From NCBI GenBank assembly GCA_963841065.1, contig CAWJBI010000035.1, positions 62,001 to 126,000 of the forward strand: a stretch of DNA of 64,000 bases. Reading direction: 5' to 3'. Each line of letters begins with the position of its first letter. Position 1 is the stretch's first letter. Source of the DNA: M0108 sp963841065 (GTDB taxonomy: Bacteria > Pseudomonadota > Gammaproteobacteria > Chromatiales > Chromatiaceae). Of this stretch, positions 43,224-51,940 are shown piece after piece. The notes beneath the pieces are model-generated. The model was not told the origin of the DNA, made no database searches, and saw only the letters and a program-made list of their open reading frames with translations. The translations under genes and the position numbers were made by a program.

Positions 43224-44801
43224 GTGACATTCCCCGCTCAGTTGGCGCTGGTGCTCCACGCCCATCTGCCCTATGTCCGGCACCCGGAACAGGTGCGCAG
43301 TCTGGAAGAAAACTGGCTGCATGAGGCCATCGCCGACTGCTATCTGCCGCTGCTGGGGGTCCTGGAGGCTGCCCGGGCGCGGGGCAGCCCCTGCCGTCTG
43401 ACCCTATCGCTTTCGCCGACCCTCTTGTCCATGCTGGCGGACCCCAGTCTGCCAGACCGCTTCCTTGACTATCTGGATCGCCGCCTGCGCCTGTGCACGA
43501 GTGAACTCACCCGCCTGCGTGATCCGCGCCAGCGCCGGCTGACCCTCTGGTATGAGCGCCAATTCCAGGCCCGGCGGCGCCAGTTTCGCGATGACCTGGG
43601 CGGCGATCTCATCAGGGCCTGGACGCGCTTGCGCGACGACCAGGGGGTGGAACTGATCACCACGGCCGCCACCCATGGCTACCCGCCCCTCCTGCGCACC
43701 CATCCGGGTGCCATCCGGGCCCAGATCCGGGTCGGGCGGGAGGCCTTTACCGCCCTGACCGGCCAGGCCCCCGCCGGGCTCTGGCTGCCGGAGTGCGGCT
43801 ATTATCCGGGCCTGGAGACGGAGATCGCCGCGGCGGGTTATGGCTATAGCCTGCTGGAGGCCCATGGGCTCCAGCAGGGCCAGCCGCGCCCACCCTGGGG
43901 GGTCTATGCCCCGGTGACGGTGGGGGGCGTCGCCTTCTTTGGCCGCGACCCCGATTCGGCCCATGAGGTCTGGAACCGTGAGTCTGGCTACCCGGCTCAT
44001 CCCGATTACCGGGAGTATTACTCCGACCTGGGCTTCGCCGGCCCCTCCGAGGCCCTGGCCACTTGCCTGCCCCCGGGGGTGACCTCGGGCCCCACGGGGA
44101 TAAAATATCAACGGGTTACGGGTGGCATGGGCCCCAAGGACCTTTATGACCCCGCCCGCGCCGCCCGTCGGGCTACCCAGGACGCGCGGTCCTTCATTGC
44201 CCGGCGTCGCCAGCTCATCGCCCGCCTGCCATCCGTCCCACGTCCCCCGGTGATCGTTGCCCCCTTTGACGCGGAACTCTTCGGCCACTGGTGGTACGAA
44301 GGCCCCCTGTTTCTGGATGCCCTCATCCGGGAACTGGAGGTTTCCGAGGATCTGGTGATGGTGAGCCTCGGCCAACATCTCGCGGAGCATGGCGTCGCTG
44401 GACCCTGTCGTGTCGCCGCCTCCAGTTGGGGCGAGGGTGGCTATAATGGCACCTGGCTGAGGCCCGAGACCGCTTGGGTCCATCTGCAATTGCAGCAGGC
44501 GGCGGTCGAATTTCAGACCTTGCGCCACAACCATGGCGCCGCGCCGGCGACCAGCCCGAGGGGGCGTCTGCTGCGGCAGGCGGCCCGCTCCCTGTTGCTG
44601 GCCCAGGGTTCGGACTGGACTTTCCATCTGGGTCGGGGGGGTGGCAGCTCCTATGCCGAGGCACGCTTGCGAGCCCACCTGGCGCGCTTTGCCTTTCTTG
44701 CCGATGCCCTGCGGCGGGGGCTGGACCCGGGTGATCGCCTGGTAGGCCTGGAGCTGATGGATGGCCTCTTTCCCGATCTGGATCCTGGCCACTTCAGCTA
44801 A
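43224..44801 (+). CDS. GH57 family 1,4-alpha-glucan branching-type enzyme
   Basis: A 525-aa GH57 enzyme, GTG start. The N-terminus LALVLHAHLPYVRHPE holds the HAHLPYVRHP motif; the nucleophile Glu is in LWLPECGYYPGLE (near 192) and the acid/base Asp is in VIVAPFDAELFGHWWYEG (near 350). These are the family's conserved regions. A C-terminal helical domain follows (DWTFHLGRGGGSSYAEARLR). GH57 branching enzymes replace GlgB in many bacteria, and no glgB is seen here. Between DUF4912 and glgA. Confidence 0.9.
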   Translation: MTFPAQLALVLHAHLPYVRHPEQVRSLEENWLHEAIADCYLPLLGVLEAARARGSPCRLTLSLSPTLLSMLADPSLPDRFLDYLDRRLRLCTSELTRLRDPRQRRLTLWYERQFQARRRQFRDDLGGDLIRAWTRLRDDQGVELITTAATHGYPPLLRTHPGAIRAQIRVGREAFTALTGQAPAGLWLPECGYYPGLETEIAAAGYGYSLLEAHGLQQGQPRPPWGVYAPVTVGGVAFFGRDPDSAHEVWNRESGYPAHPDYREYYSDLGFAGPSEALATCLPPGVTSGPTGIKYQRVTGGMGPKDLYDPARAARRATQDARSFIARRRQLIARLPSVPRPPVIVAPFDAELFGHWWYEGPLFLDALIRELEVSEDLVMVSLGQHLAEHGVAGPCRVAASSWGEGGYNGTWLRPETAWVHLQLQQAAVEFQTLRHNHGAAPATSPRGRLLRQAARSLLLAQGSDWTFHLGRGGGSSYAEARLRAHLARFAFLADALRRGLDPGDRLVGLELMDGLFPDLDPGHFS

Positions 44802-44828
44802 CCCCTGTTAATCCGGAGGTCTTTGTTT

Positions 44829-46313
44829 GTGTATATCGTCATGGCCAGCGCCGAATGCGCCCCCGTTGCCAAGGCCGGCGGCCTGGGGGATTTCGTCCAC
44901 GGGCTGGCTAGGGAACTGGTGCAGGCGGGGCATCGGGTCGAGGTCCTCTTGCCTAAGTATGACTCCCTGCGCCTGGAGGCGATCGTCGGGCTGGAAAAGG
45001 CCTACCCCGATCTCTGGGTGCCCTTTTACGACCAGGGGGTTGCCTGTGACCTCTATCAGGGCCAGGTGGATGGCATCGACTGCTGGTTTATCGACCCCCA
45101 TTCGCCCCAGGACTTTTTTAACCGGGGCGTCATTCACGGCGAGCCGGACGACCCGGACCGATTTGCCTATTATGCCCGGGCCCTGATGGAGTTTCTCCAC
45201 CAGTCCGGGCGCCACCCGGACGTCATCCACTGCAATGACTGGCACACGGGGCTCATACCGGTGCTCCTCTACGAGACCTACCAGGCCCTGGGCCTGAACC
45301 GGACCCGGGTCTGCTACACCCTGCACAACCTGGGACACCAGGGCTGGGTCGGGGAATATATCCTGCATCAGCTAGGCCTGGACGCGCGGCGCCTCATGAC
45401 CCTGGACCGCCTGCGCGACCCGGGCAACCCCCATACCGTCAACCCGATGAAGGGCGGTATCGTCTATGCCAACTATGTCACCACCGTCTCGCCCCGCTAT
45501 GCCTGGGAGATTCAGTCCACGGAGCAGGGCATGGGCCTCCAGGAGACCCTGCGTCGCCATGGCCACAAGTTCAGGGGCATCCTCAATGGCATCGATTACG
45601 ATTCCTGGAACCCGCTGACCGATAGGCACCTGCCCCATGCTTATGGCCCGGAGAGCCTGCCGGACAAGGCCCGCAACAAGCAGGCCCTCCGCCAGCGCCT
45701 GGGCCTGGCCGAGGCCGCCAAGCCCCTCATCGCCGTGGTCAGCCGGCTGGATGCCCAGAAGGGGGTGGAGTTGATCCGCCACGCCATCCTCCATGGCCTG
45801 GAACGGGGGGCCCAAACGGTGCTGCTGGGCAGTGCCCAGGACCCCATCCTGGATGCCTACTTCCGCGTCCTGCAGCGGGAGACGGCGGCCAATCCCGATT
45901 GCCACCTGGAGTTGGGCTACGACGAGGCCCTGGCCCACCTCATTTACGCGGCAGCGGACATCATGGTCATCCCCAGCGTCTATGAGCCTTGTGGCCTGAC
46001 CCAGATGATCGCCATGCGCTACGGCGTGGTGCCGGTCGTGAGGCGCGCCGGGGGCCTGGCGGATACGGTCTTCGATGCCAACTATTCCGACAAGCCCTTC
46101 GCGGAGCGCAATGGCTATGTCTTTGATGACCTGACCCCCGAGGCCTTGGAGTCAGCCCTGGATCGTGCCCTGGGCCTTTGGTTCGATTATCCGGAATACT
46201 TTCGACAGTTGCGTCTCAACGGCATGGCCATGGACAACTCCTGGGCCAGGCCCGCGCGGCAATATCTCGATATCTTCGAAGAGATCCGGGTCCAACCCCC
46301 GGATATTCCTTAA
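44829..46313 (+). CDS. glgA: glycogen synthase
   Basis: A 494-aa GT5 glycogen synthase. I use the GTG at 44829, giving MYIVMASAECAPVAKAGGLG, since the GGAGG at 44815-44819 is nine bases before it; a TTG at 44823 sits only three bases away. KAGGLGDFVHGL is the ADP-glucose-binding loop, and the C-terminal EPCGLTQMIAMRYG carries the family's E-x7-E catalytic motif. Completes the glycogen gene group. Confidence 0.93.
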   Translation: MYIVMASAECAPVAKAGGLGDFVHGLARELVQAGHRVEVLLPKYDSLRLEAIVGLEKAYPDLWVPFYDQGVACDLYQGQVDGIDCWFIDPHSPQDFFNRGVIHGEPDDPDRFAYYARALMEFLHQSGRHPDVIHCNDWHTGLIPVLLYETYQALGLNRTRVCYTLHNLGHQGWVGEYILHQLGLDARRLMTLDRLRDPGNPHTVNPMKGGIVYANYVTTVSPRYAWEIQSTEQGMGLQETLRRHGHKFRGILNGIDYDSWNPLTDRHLPHAYGPESLPDKARNKQALRQRLGLAEAAKPLIAVVSRLDAQKGVELIRHAILHGLERGAQTVLLGSAQDPILDAYFRVLQRETAANPDCHLELGYDEALAHLIYAAADIMVIPSVYEPCGLTQMIAMRYGVVPVVRRAGGLADTVFDANYSDKPFAERNGYVFDDLTPEALESALDRALGLWFDYPEYFRQLRLNGMAMDNSWARPARQYLDIFEEIRVQPPDIP

Positions 46314-46373
46314 TGAGATCCATGAGGGCTCTGGTCACGCGGCCCCCGGGGGCCATCCACTTCTTGCCTCGCC

Positions 46374-47213
46374 ATGTCGTCTGAAAGGCCCATCGGCGTC
46401 TTCGATTCCGGCGTGGGCGGACTTAGCGTCCTGCGTGAGATCCGGCGCGAACTGCCTTATGAGGATCTGCTATACGTGGCGGATTCGGCTCATGCCCCCT
46501 ATGGGGACCAACCCCTGGAGGCCATCGAGGCCCGGGCCATCGCCATCGCCGAATTTCTGCTGGAGCATGACGCCAAGGCCTTGGTGGTGGCCTGCAATAC
46601 GGCCACGGGCGCGGCGGCCAGGCTATTGCGCGCCCGTTTCGCGGTGCCCGTGATCGCCATGGAGCCTGCCGTCAAGCCAGCGGTGGCCCAGAGTCGCTCC
46701 GGCGTCGTGGGCGTTCTGGCCACTCGTCAGACCCTGGCCAGTGCTAAGTTTTCCCATCTGTTGGCGAATCATGGTGGTGCCGAGGTTCTGACCCAGGCGT
46801 GCCCCGGCCTGGTGGAGCGGGTCGAGGCCGGGGATCTGGAGGGGGAGGGTACCCGTGCCCTGCTGGCCGAATACCTCGAGCCCCTACTGTCCCGGGGTGC
46901 CGATACCCTGGTGCTGGGCTGTACCCACTATCCCCATCTTGCGCCCCTGATCACGGGTCTGGCTGGCCCCGAGGTCCAGGTGCTGGACTCGGGCCGCGCC
47001 GTTGCCCGCCAGGTGCGCCGGCGCTTGGCCGAGGCGGGCCTCCTTGCCCCACCTCGGGCCGGGGGCGATTTCTTCTGGACGAGCGGTCAACCCGCTCAAC
47101 TTCGCCAGGTTATGGAACGGCTGTGGGGTGCCAGGATCGAACTCAGGTCCCTGGGCGAGCAGGGGTCGATGGGGGAGTTTGCCAGGGATCCTCTCCCCCC
47201 GGGGCGAGGTTAG
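46374..47213 (+). CDS. murI: glutamate racemase
   Basis: MurI supplies D-glutamate for peptidoglycan. The 279-aa enzyme has PIGVFDSGVGGLSVLREI, the first catalytic Cys in VVACNTATGAA (near 75) and the second in LVLGCTHYPHLAPLI (near 183). Both are intact. The C-terminus overlaps the convergent ppsR gene by 4 bp. Confidence 0.95.
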   Translation: MSSERPIGVFDSGVGGLSVLREIRRELPYEDLLYVADSAHAPYGDQPLEAIEARAIAIAEFLLEHDAKALVVACNTATGAAARLLRARFAVPVIAMEPAVKPAVAQSRSGVVGVLATRQTLASAKFSHLLANHGGAEVLTQACPGLVERVEAGDLEGEGTRALLAEYLEPLLSRGADTLVLGCTHYPHLAPLITGLAGPEVQVLDSGRAVARQVRRRLAEAGLLAPPRAGGDFFWTSGQPAQLRQVMERLWGARIELRSLGEQGSMGEFARDPLPPGRG

Positions 47214-48037
47214 TGCCCCTCGGCGTGACGCTGTTTATTTTTGACCGCCTTGAGGATGTGGGAGGCGATCTCTTCGATCGATTGGCTGGTGGTATCAAGG
47301 ACGCGGATACCCAGGCGCTGGAACATGGCTTGGGCGCGGCGGATGTCGGCCTGGCAGCGGGCCAGGGAGGCGTATTCGCTGTGGGCGCGGCGCTCCTGGC
47401 GGATCAGGTGCAGTCGTTGGGCGTCGATCATGAGGCCATAGACCTTGTCCTTGACTTCATAGATTTCCCGAGGCAGGTCGCCATACTCGAAGTCTTCCTC
47501 GGTGATGGGGTAGTTCGCCGCCATCAGGCCGTAGTGCATGGCCAAGTAAAGGCAGGTGGGGGTCTTGCCGGAGCGTGAGACGCCCGTCAGGATGACGTCG
47601 GCGCGGCGGAAGTTATCCGGTCGCACCCCGTCATCGTTGGACATGGCGAAGTTGATGGCATCGATGCGTTGAATATAGGAGTTAGGCTCGGTGATGGCGT
47701 GGCTGCGCCCCGATTTGCGGCTGGGGGGTATGCCCAGTTCTTGGCTGATGGGGTCCATGAAAATCTCGAACAGTTCCAGGAAGTAACCCGTACCACTCTT
47801 GATAACCTCGCGCACCCTGTCATCTAGCATGGTGCTGAAGATGATGGGCCTGGCCCCGTCGCGATCCGCCGCCTCCTGGATCAGGTCCAGCAGGGCCTTG
47901 GCGCGCAACTCCGTGTTGATGAAAGGCATATAGACTCGTTCGAAGTCCACGCCCTCGAATTGGGATAGCAGGCTGTGGCCCAGGGCCTCGGCGGTGATGC
48001 CAGTGCTTTCGGAGACGAAGAAGACGGTGCGTTTCAT
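47210..48037 (-). CDS. ppsR: phosphoenolpyruvate synthase regulatory kinase/phosphorylase (PpsR)
   Basis: A 275-aa DUF299 protein that controls PEP synthase by phosphorylation and pyrophosphorolysis. MKRTVFFVSESTGITAEALG is the standard start, the P-loop-like GVSRSGKTPTCLYLAMHYG lies near 148, and NYPITEEDFEYGDLPREI near 170 follows. The start at 48037 omits seven extra upstream codons that lack support. Its usual partner ppsA is not in the window. Confidence 0.93.
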   Translation of the reverse strand: MKRTVFFVSESTGITAEALGHSLLSQFEGVDFERVYMPFINTELRAKALLDLIQEAADRDGARPIIFSTMLDDRVREVIKSGTGYFLELFEIFMDPISQELGIPPSRKSGRSHAITEPNSYIQRIDAINFAMSNDDGVRPDNFRRADVILTGVSRSGKTPTCLYLAMHYGLMAANYPITEEDFEYGDLPREIYEVKDKVYGLMIDAQRLHLIRQERRAHSEYASLARCQADIRRAQAMFQRLGIRVLDTTSQSIEEIASHILKAVKNKQRHAEGH

Positions 48038-48099
48038 GAGGGCGCTCGGTTGGTACAATGGTAGTGCCGGTCGCGCGGGGCGCGGGTCAGTATGACATT

Positions 48100-48113
48100 G
48101 TGATCCATATCAA
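48100..48113. promoter_or_regulatory. FNR/CRP-type half-perfect palindrome upstream of ppsR
   Basis: GTGATCCATATCAA (reverse strand TTGATATGGATCAC) matches the FNR-type pattern TTGAT-N4-ATCAA at all but the final base. Its centre is about 70 bp before the ppsR start. No -10 box sits at the spacing expected for class II activation, so its function is doubtful. Confidence 0.3.
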
Positions 48114-48192
48114 CGCGGTGATGCATCCTTGCGGCAGCAATTGCGTTGTAGCTCCCTCTCTCACCCCGGATGGCTACAATAGCCCGCACCGG

Positions 48193-48228
48193 AATCCCCA
48201 TCCTGCCAGGCATGGATGGGGATTTTTT
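48193..48228 (+). terminator. rho-independent terminator-like hairpin
   Basis: AATCCCCATCC (48193-48203) and GGATGGGGATT (48214-48224) form a perfect 11-bp stem with a 10-base loop, followed by a run of six T (48223-48228). The polarity fits rightward transcription, yet no gene lies directly upstream on that strand; a TACAAT hexamer is only 13 bp before it. Confidence 0.7.
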
Positions 48229-48432
48229 GCCTCTGTTACGTTTGGTATGGGTAGCCGGGTTTTCCCCGCCGCCGGCGACCCCACCTGAGGGGCGTCCGAG
48301 AACACACGTTGTCAAACCTGTTGTTGGACGAAGCCGCTACCGCGGCAGATGAGCTGAGCCCCAATACTCTCCCAGCCGCCCGATCTCCGGGCGGTCGCGA
48401 CCATCGCGACATTCCTGCTGGAGAGTATCCCC

Positions 48433-49331
48433 TTGAATTCTATCGAGCAAGCCCGGCTTGACCCCCTCTATGCCGCCATGCTGCGCGCCCTGCAGCTCCA
48501 GGGCAAGGCCGAGAAGACCGTCGAGGCTTATGCGCGCGCCGATCCGGCGTAGCGCCGACTTCTTCGAGCGCTGCCCCGACGACCTGAGCGCTGAGGAGCT
48601 CCAGACCTACTTCGCGGCACTCCTGAAGTCCCATTCCTGGTCTACGGTCAAGCTCGACCGCTGTGGTTTGCAGTTCTTCTACCGCTATGTGCTCAAGCGG
48701 CCGTGGGACTGGACCGAGATCGTCAAGCCGCCGCGTCCCCAGCGCCTGCCGGACGTGCTGACGCGCCAGGAGACCCTGCGGCTGCTGGGCACGGTACGCA
48801 AGCTCCGCTACCGGGTCTTCTTCACCACCCTCTACAGCACCGGCCTGCGTCTGAGCGAGGGGCTGGCGCTGGAGGTCGGCGACATCGACGCGCAGCGGCT
48901 GCGCATCCATGTGCGCGGGGGCAAGGGCGACAAGGATCGCTAGGTGCCGATCACCGACGCTGCTGCACATGCTGCGCCGCTGGTGGGCGACCCACCGCCA
49001 TCCCCGCCTGCTCTTTCCCAACCCCACCGGCGGCCCCGAGCGGATGCGTCAGGCCACACCCATGGATCGCGGCGGGGTGCAGGCGGCGATGAGCGCGGCG
49101 GTGGCCGATGCCCGATCCGCCTGCGCATCAGCGTCCACAGCCTGCGCACGCTTCCGACCCACATGCTGGAACTGGGGTGGATCTGCGCGAGTTGCAGACC
49201 ATCCTCGGCCACGCCCACCCGGAGACCACCGCCCGCTAGCCCATCTGACCGAGGTCACCGCCGCCCAGGCGCGCGAGCGCCAAGGCCGTCTGCTGGAGTC
49301 CTTCGTCCTGCGCTGGCGGGACGCCGCATGA
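48433..49331 (+). pseudogene. tyrosine recombinase (IS91-associated integrase), multiply frameshifted
   Basis: A XerC/XerD-like integrase broken into at least three frames. SIEQARLDPLYAAMLRALQL stops at about 48552, SADFFERCPDDLSAEELQTY to VLTRQETLRLLGTVRKLRYR and TGLRLSEGLALEVGDIDAQR continue in another frame and end GGKGDKDR-stop, and HLTEVTAAQARERQGRLLES closes it in a third. The expected C-terminal HxLR...H...Y is scrambled (SLRTLPTHMLELG). It sits directly before an IS91-family transposase, a known pairing. It lacks the extra helix region of integron integrases as far as can be read. Confidence 0.8.
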
Positions 49332-50331
49332 TCCGCCTCGCCGAGATCATCAAGACCTTCCTCCCGGATCTGGAGCAGAAGTACGGCCACCGGCTGTTGC
49401 CCAGCCACCGCCAGGCCCTGGCGGCGATCGAGCAGTGCCGCACCCAGGCACTGGGCACCGCCGCCATCCACTGCCACGACTGCGACAGCCACGAGGTCTT
49501 CCCGCTGTCCTGCGGCCACCGCTTCTGCCCCCAGTGCCAGCACGAGGCCGGCGAGACCTGGCTCGAACGGCAGCGCGCCAAGCTCCTGCCGGTCGACTAC
49601 TACCTGATCACCTTCACCCTGCCCGCGCCCTGGCGTGCGCTGGTCTACGACCATCAGCGCGAAGCCTATGATCTGCTCATCCGCCTCGCCTGGCAGACCC
49701 TCGCGGCGTTCGGGCTGCGGGACAAGGCCCTGCACGGGGACCTGGGCGCCACCGTGGTGCTGCACACCCACAGCCGCGCCCTCGACTTCCATCCCCACGT
49801 GCATGTCGTGCTGCCCGCCGGGGCCATCGACCCCGCCACCCGCCACTGGAATCGCAAGACGGGCAAGTTCCTCTTCCCCCACAAGGCCCTGGCCAAGGTC
49901 TTCCGGGCCAAGTGGTTCGCCGCGATGAAGGAACTCGGCTGGACCGTCCAGGCCGACCTGCCGGCGCAGTGGGTGGTCGACTGCAAGCCGGTCGGCAACG
50001 GTGACAAGGCGCTGATCTACCTCGGGCGCTATCTCTATCGCGCACAAAACCCGCACCCTGGCCGGGGCGGACTTCCTGTGGCTGTTGCTGCGTCACGTCC
50101 TGCCCAAGGGCTTGCGGCGCAGTCGCGACTACGGCTTTCTCCATGCCAACTGCAAGCGGCTCATCGGGCTGCTGCATCTGGTGCTGCGCTTCATCCCGCC
50201 CCAGCCGAAGCAACGACCGCCGCGGTGCTGCAAACACTGCGGCGGAACGGTGACGGTGTCGATCTTCCCCATCCCCGCCCATCTGAGATCAGCGGCAAGG
50301 CCCGCGGCAGCGACCCTGGAGATGGCGATGT
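49328..50331 (+). pseudogene. IS91-family transposase with internal deletion
   Basis: From MIRLAEIIKTFLPDLEQKYG the frame gives a zinc-finger region (CHDCDSHEVFPLSCGHRFCP, CPQC), then the HUH-type motif DFHPHVHVVLPAG and KALIYLGRYLYR. About 30 codons after YLYR, including the expected RDGKTG-type segment, are absent; the C-terminal part continues in a different frame as TRTLAGADFLWLLLRHVLPK and GFLHANCKRLIGLLHLVLRF to the stop at 50331. The active-site Tyr region is thus disrupted and the element should be immobile by itself. Confidence 0.85.
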
Positions 50332-50429
50332 AACCCGCCCCCCCTTCACCTCCCACATCGGGCCATTCCCGCCCGAGGGGTGCGCTCGGCTCAAAATCAG
50401 GCATTTCTGACCCAATTTCAGCCAACATT

Positions 50430-50453
50430 GGCCGGATCGAGCCCGATCCGGCC
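50430..50453. repeat. 10-bp-stem hairpin at the end of the IS91-family unit
   Basis: GGCCGGATCG (50430-50439) and CGATCCGGCC (50444-50453) form a perfect stem with an AGCC loop, about 100 bp after the transposase. IS91-type elements end in a hairpin-containing oriIS, so this may mark the right end. Inference only. Confidence 0.5.
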
Positions 50454-50560
50454 ACTGAGCCGCCACCCTCTCCCCACCACCATCCCCGGGATCGCCTCCC
50501 GGGGGATGGTCGGCAAAAAGATAATTCCTATCACAGGCTCCGTGCCAACCCGCCGGGCTC

Positions 50561-50623
50561 GTCCAACCATAAGGACAACTCGTGGTTCGCTTCGCTCACA
50601 CGAGTTGTCCTTATTCGTTAGGC
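50561..50623 (-). repeat. attC site (integron recombination site)
   Basis: On the reverse strand the site begins GCCTAAC and ends GTTGGAC, fitting the R'' (RYYYAAC) and R' (GTTRRRY) core boxes. Between them ATAAGGACAACTCGTG and CACGAGTTGTCCTTAT form a 16-bp inverted repeat. The TAA stop of the leftward DUF2784 gene lies inside the core box, as is usual in gene cassettes. Confidence 0.75.
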
Positions 50624-51025
50624 GTCGCTGTTTTGCGGCTTTCCTGCCCGAGGAGGGTAGCGCCACCACGCCCAGACCACCAGCAGACCGAATGCCGTGT
50701 AGACGATGGCGAAGATCCAGAGCGGAACCTGGTAATACAGGACGCCTTGTAGCCAGTGCTGAATGAAGCTGCTTGTGTACCCCGCTTGACCTGCTTGATT
50801 GCGAAGCCACGACTCAATGATGGTGAGCGGGCAATACTGGCCGAGCCACGCCTGCAGCGCGACAACACCGATGGCAACGATGTGTCCCAGACGCCACCAG
50901 TACTCATTTGCCCACGACCACCCTGCCCTGTTTCCGATGACGATAGCCGGGAGACCCAGCACCACGAACACGACGACTCCGAAGTGCAAGAGAAGAACTG
51001 CATCTGCAAGGGCTTGGTAGTGCAA
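50618..51025 (-). CDS. integron-cassette gene: DUF2784-like membrane protein
   Basis: A 135-aa protein, TTG start at 51025, with about four hydrophobic segments (AVLLLHFGVVVFVVLGLPAI, HIVAIGVVALQAWLGQYCPL, FAIVYTAFGLLVVWAWWRYP). LHFGVVVFVV, WWRLGHIVAI, GQYCPLTIIE and VPLWIFAIVYTAFG fit DUF2784, a small membrane family of unknown function. It lies alone between two attC sites, with its stop inside the downstream site and only 19 bp between the upstream site and its start. That is the organisation of a single mobile gene cassette. Confidence 0.8.
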   Translation of the reverse strand: MHYQALADAVLLLHFGVVVFVVLGLPAIVIGNRAGWSWANEYWWRLGHIVAIGVVALQAWLGQYCPLTIIESWLRNQAGQAGYTSSFIQHWLQGVLYYQVPLWIFAIVYTAFGLLVVWAWWRYPPRAGKPQNSDA

Positions 51026-51043
51026 CGGCTGGTTCCGTGCGAC

Positions 51044-51111
51044 GCCTAACGGTTTGAATTCACCGGCCTGCGCGGCTTTTCGCGCAGGTCCGGTGGAATG
51101 ATGGGTTAGGC
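51044..51111 (-). repeat. attC site (integron recombination site)
   Basis: GCCTAAC at 51044-51050 and GTTAGGC at 51105-51111 are the outer core boxes of a 68-bp imperfect palindrome. The centre CACCGGCCTGCGCG and CGCGCAGGTCCGGTG pairs over 14 bp with one unpaired T, the extrahelical base characteristic of attC. It marks the end of the preceding cassette (gene at 51118) and the start of the DUF2784 cassette. Confidence 0.8.
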
Positions 51112-51117
51112 CACAGG

Positions 51118-51477
51118 TTACGACTGGGCTTTGCTCTGAACATGGAAACTCCTTAGCCGATAAAAGTGGTCGTAGCAGAACTGAGTGACCTGCTCAAGTT
51201 TATCGTGCAGTTCGATGTACATGTAGTGATCTGGCCCGAAAACGAACTCCACTTTTCCTGGAATACGAGCCTCTTCAATGAGAAGTGGTGTTTTTCTCAT
51301 ATTGAAGTTGACCTCGTTTCCTTTTGGAGGGATGTAACCAGAAAATGCGGCGTCTGTATGACGGACATGTACGGTCTTTGCACGTTCGCCGCCATCCTTT
51401 GCCCTTGCATAGATTTCAGGGTTTGCGGCGACGAACGCCTTGACATCAATGCCTTCTTTATCACGGGCGGAGTCTAG
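51118..51477 (-). pseudogene. cassette gene of unknown function, 5' end replaced by IS30 relic
   Basis: The 3' part of a gene ending seven bases before an attC core box. Residues IDVKAFVAANPEIYARAKDG, TDAAFSGYIPPKGNEVNFN and VEFVFGPDHYMYIELHDKL read as genuine protein, with no family I recognise. At about 51477 the sequence changes into the IS30-like end, and the open frame further right (to 51798) is only the reverse of that element. The original start is lost. Base composition is lower in GC than the flanking chromosome. Confidence 0.65.
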
Positions 51478-51514
51478 AATCAAATGCAACACCTCTACAC
51501 TTATAGGTGTTGTG

Positions 51515-51757
51515 ATGACCAAGCACTTCGAACAACTGTCTGCCGAAGAACGGGCGACGCTCATGGTGATGGCCCAAGAGGGGCAGAGTCTGCGTGCCAT
51601 GGCGCGGACCCTGCACCGTGCCCCCTCGACGATCAGCCGGGAATGGCGCCGGCATATAGCGCCGACCGCTACCCCGGGGACCAGCGGGACAGTCGCGCGG
51701 ATTGCCACTAAGGCGGGACAGTTTCTCAACCCTTTTGGCCAGGCAGCGGCACGTTGA
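51515..51757 (+). pseudogene. IS30-family transposase, N-terminal remnant
   Basis: MTKHFEQLSAEERATLMVMA and LRAMARTLHRAPSTISREWR are the IS30 helix-turn-helix region. After REWRR the frame is lost (the matching YSADRYPGDQRDSRADCH is in another frame) and a stop follows; the DDE domain is missing. Just upstream CAACACCT ... AGGTGTTG (51487-51513) may be the element's left end. It cuts the cassette gene on the opposite strand. Confidence 0.75.
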
Positions 51758-51940
51758 GCCCCCGGTAAGCACCTACAGTCGGCGATACCGACCATCAAGG
51801 ACTGAAGGCCACTGCCAGGAAAAAGATGATTGACTGCATAAGTACTTTCTAATATTCTGACTAACCCATGGACGGCGCACCGCCTAACTAAGACGCCGCC
51901 CTTGCTGCCAACTAGAAACCAACGAGAGAGAGAAAATCAA

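Larger units (their letters stand above)
48038..48432. other. 395-bp stretch without a gene
   Basis: Between ppsR and the recombinase relic no coding sequence is convincing. The stretch holds two TACAAT hexamers (48051-48056, 48175-48180), an FNR-like palindrome, a strong terminator-like hairpin (48193-48228), and near the right end a GCCGCCCG/CGGGCGGT hairpin (about 48375-48395) that may be the left edge of the IS91-family unit. Confidence 0.5.

Noticed and set aside
48100..48113. FNR site as certain ppsR control
   Set aside because: The spacing to any -10-like hexamer does not fit activation, and one end base is off, so it is kept only as a low-confidence site.
48433..49331. The recombinase relic as an integron integrase (intI)
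   Set aside because: No sign of the extra helix region between the catalytic patches of IntI, and it is paired with an IS91 transposase as in known IS units.
51882..51888. Another GCCTAAC box upstream of the sulfur globule gene
   Set aside because: No partner GTTRRRY box or palindrome was found at 50-140 bp on either side, so it does not make an attC site.
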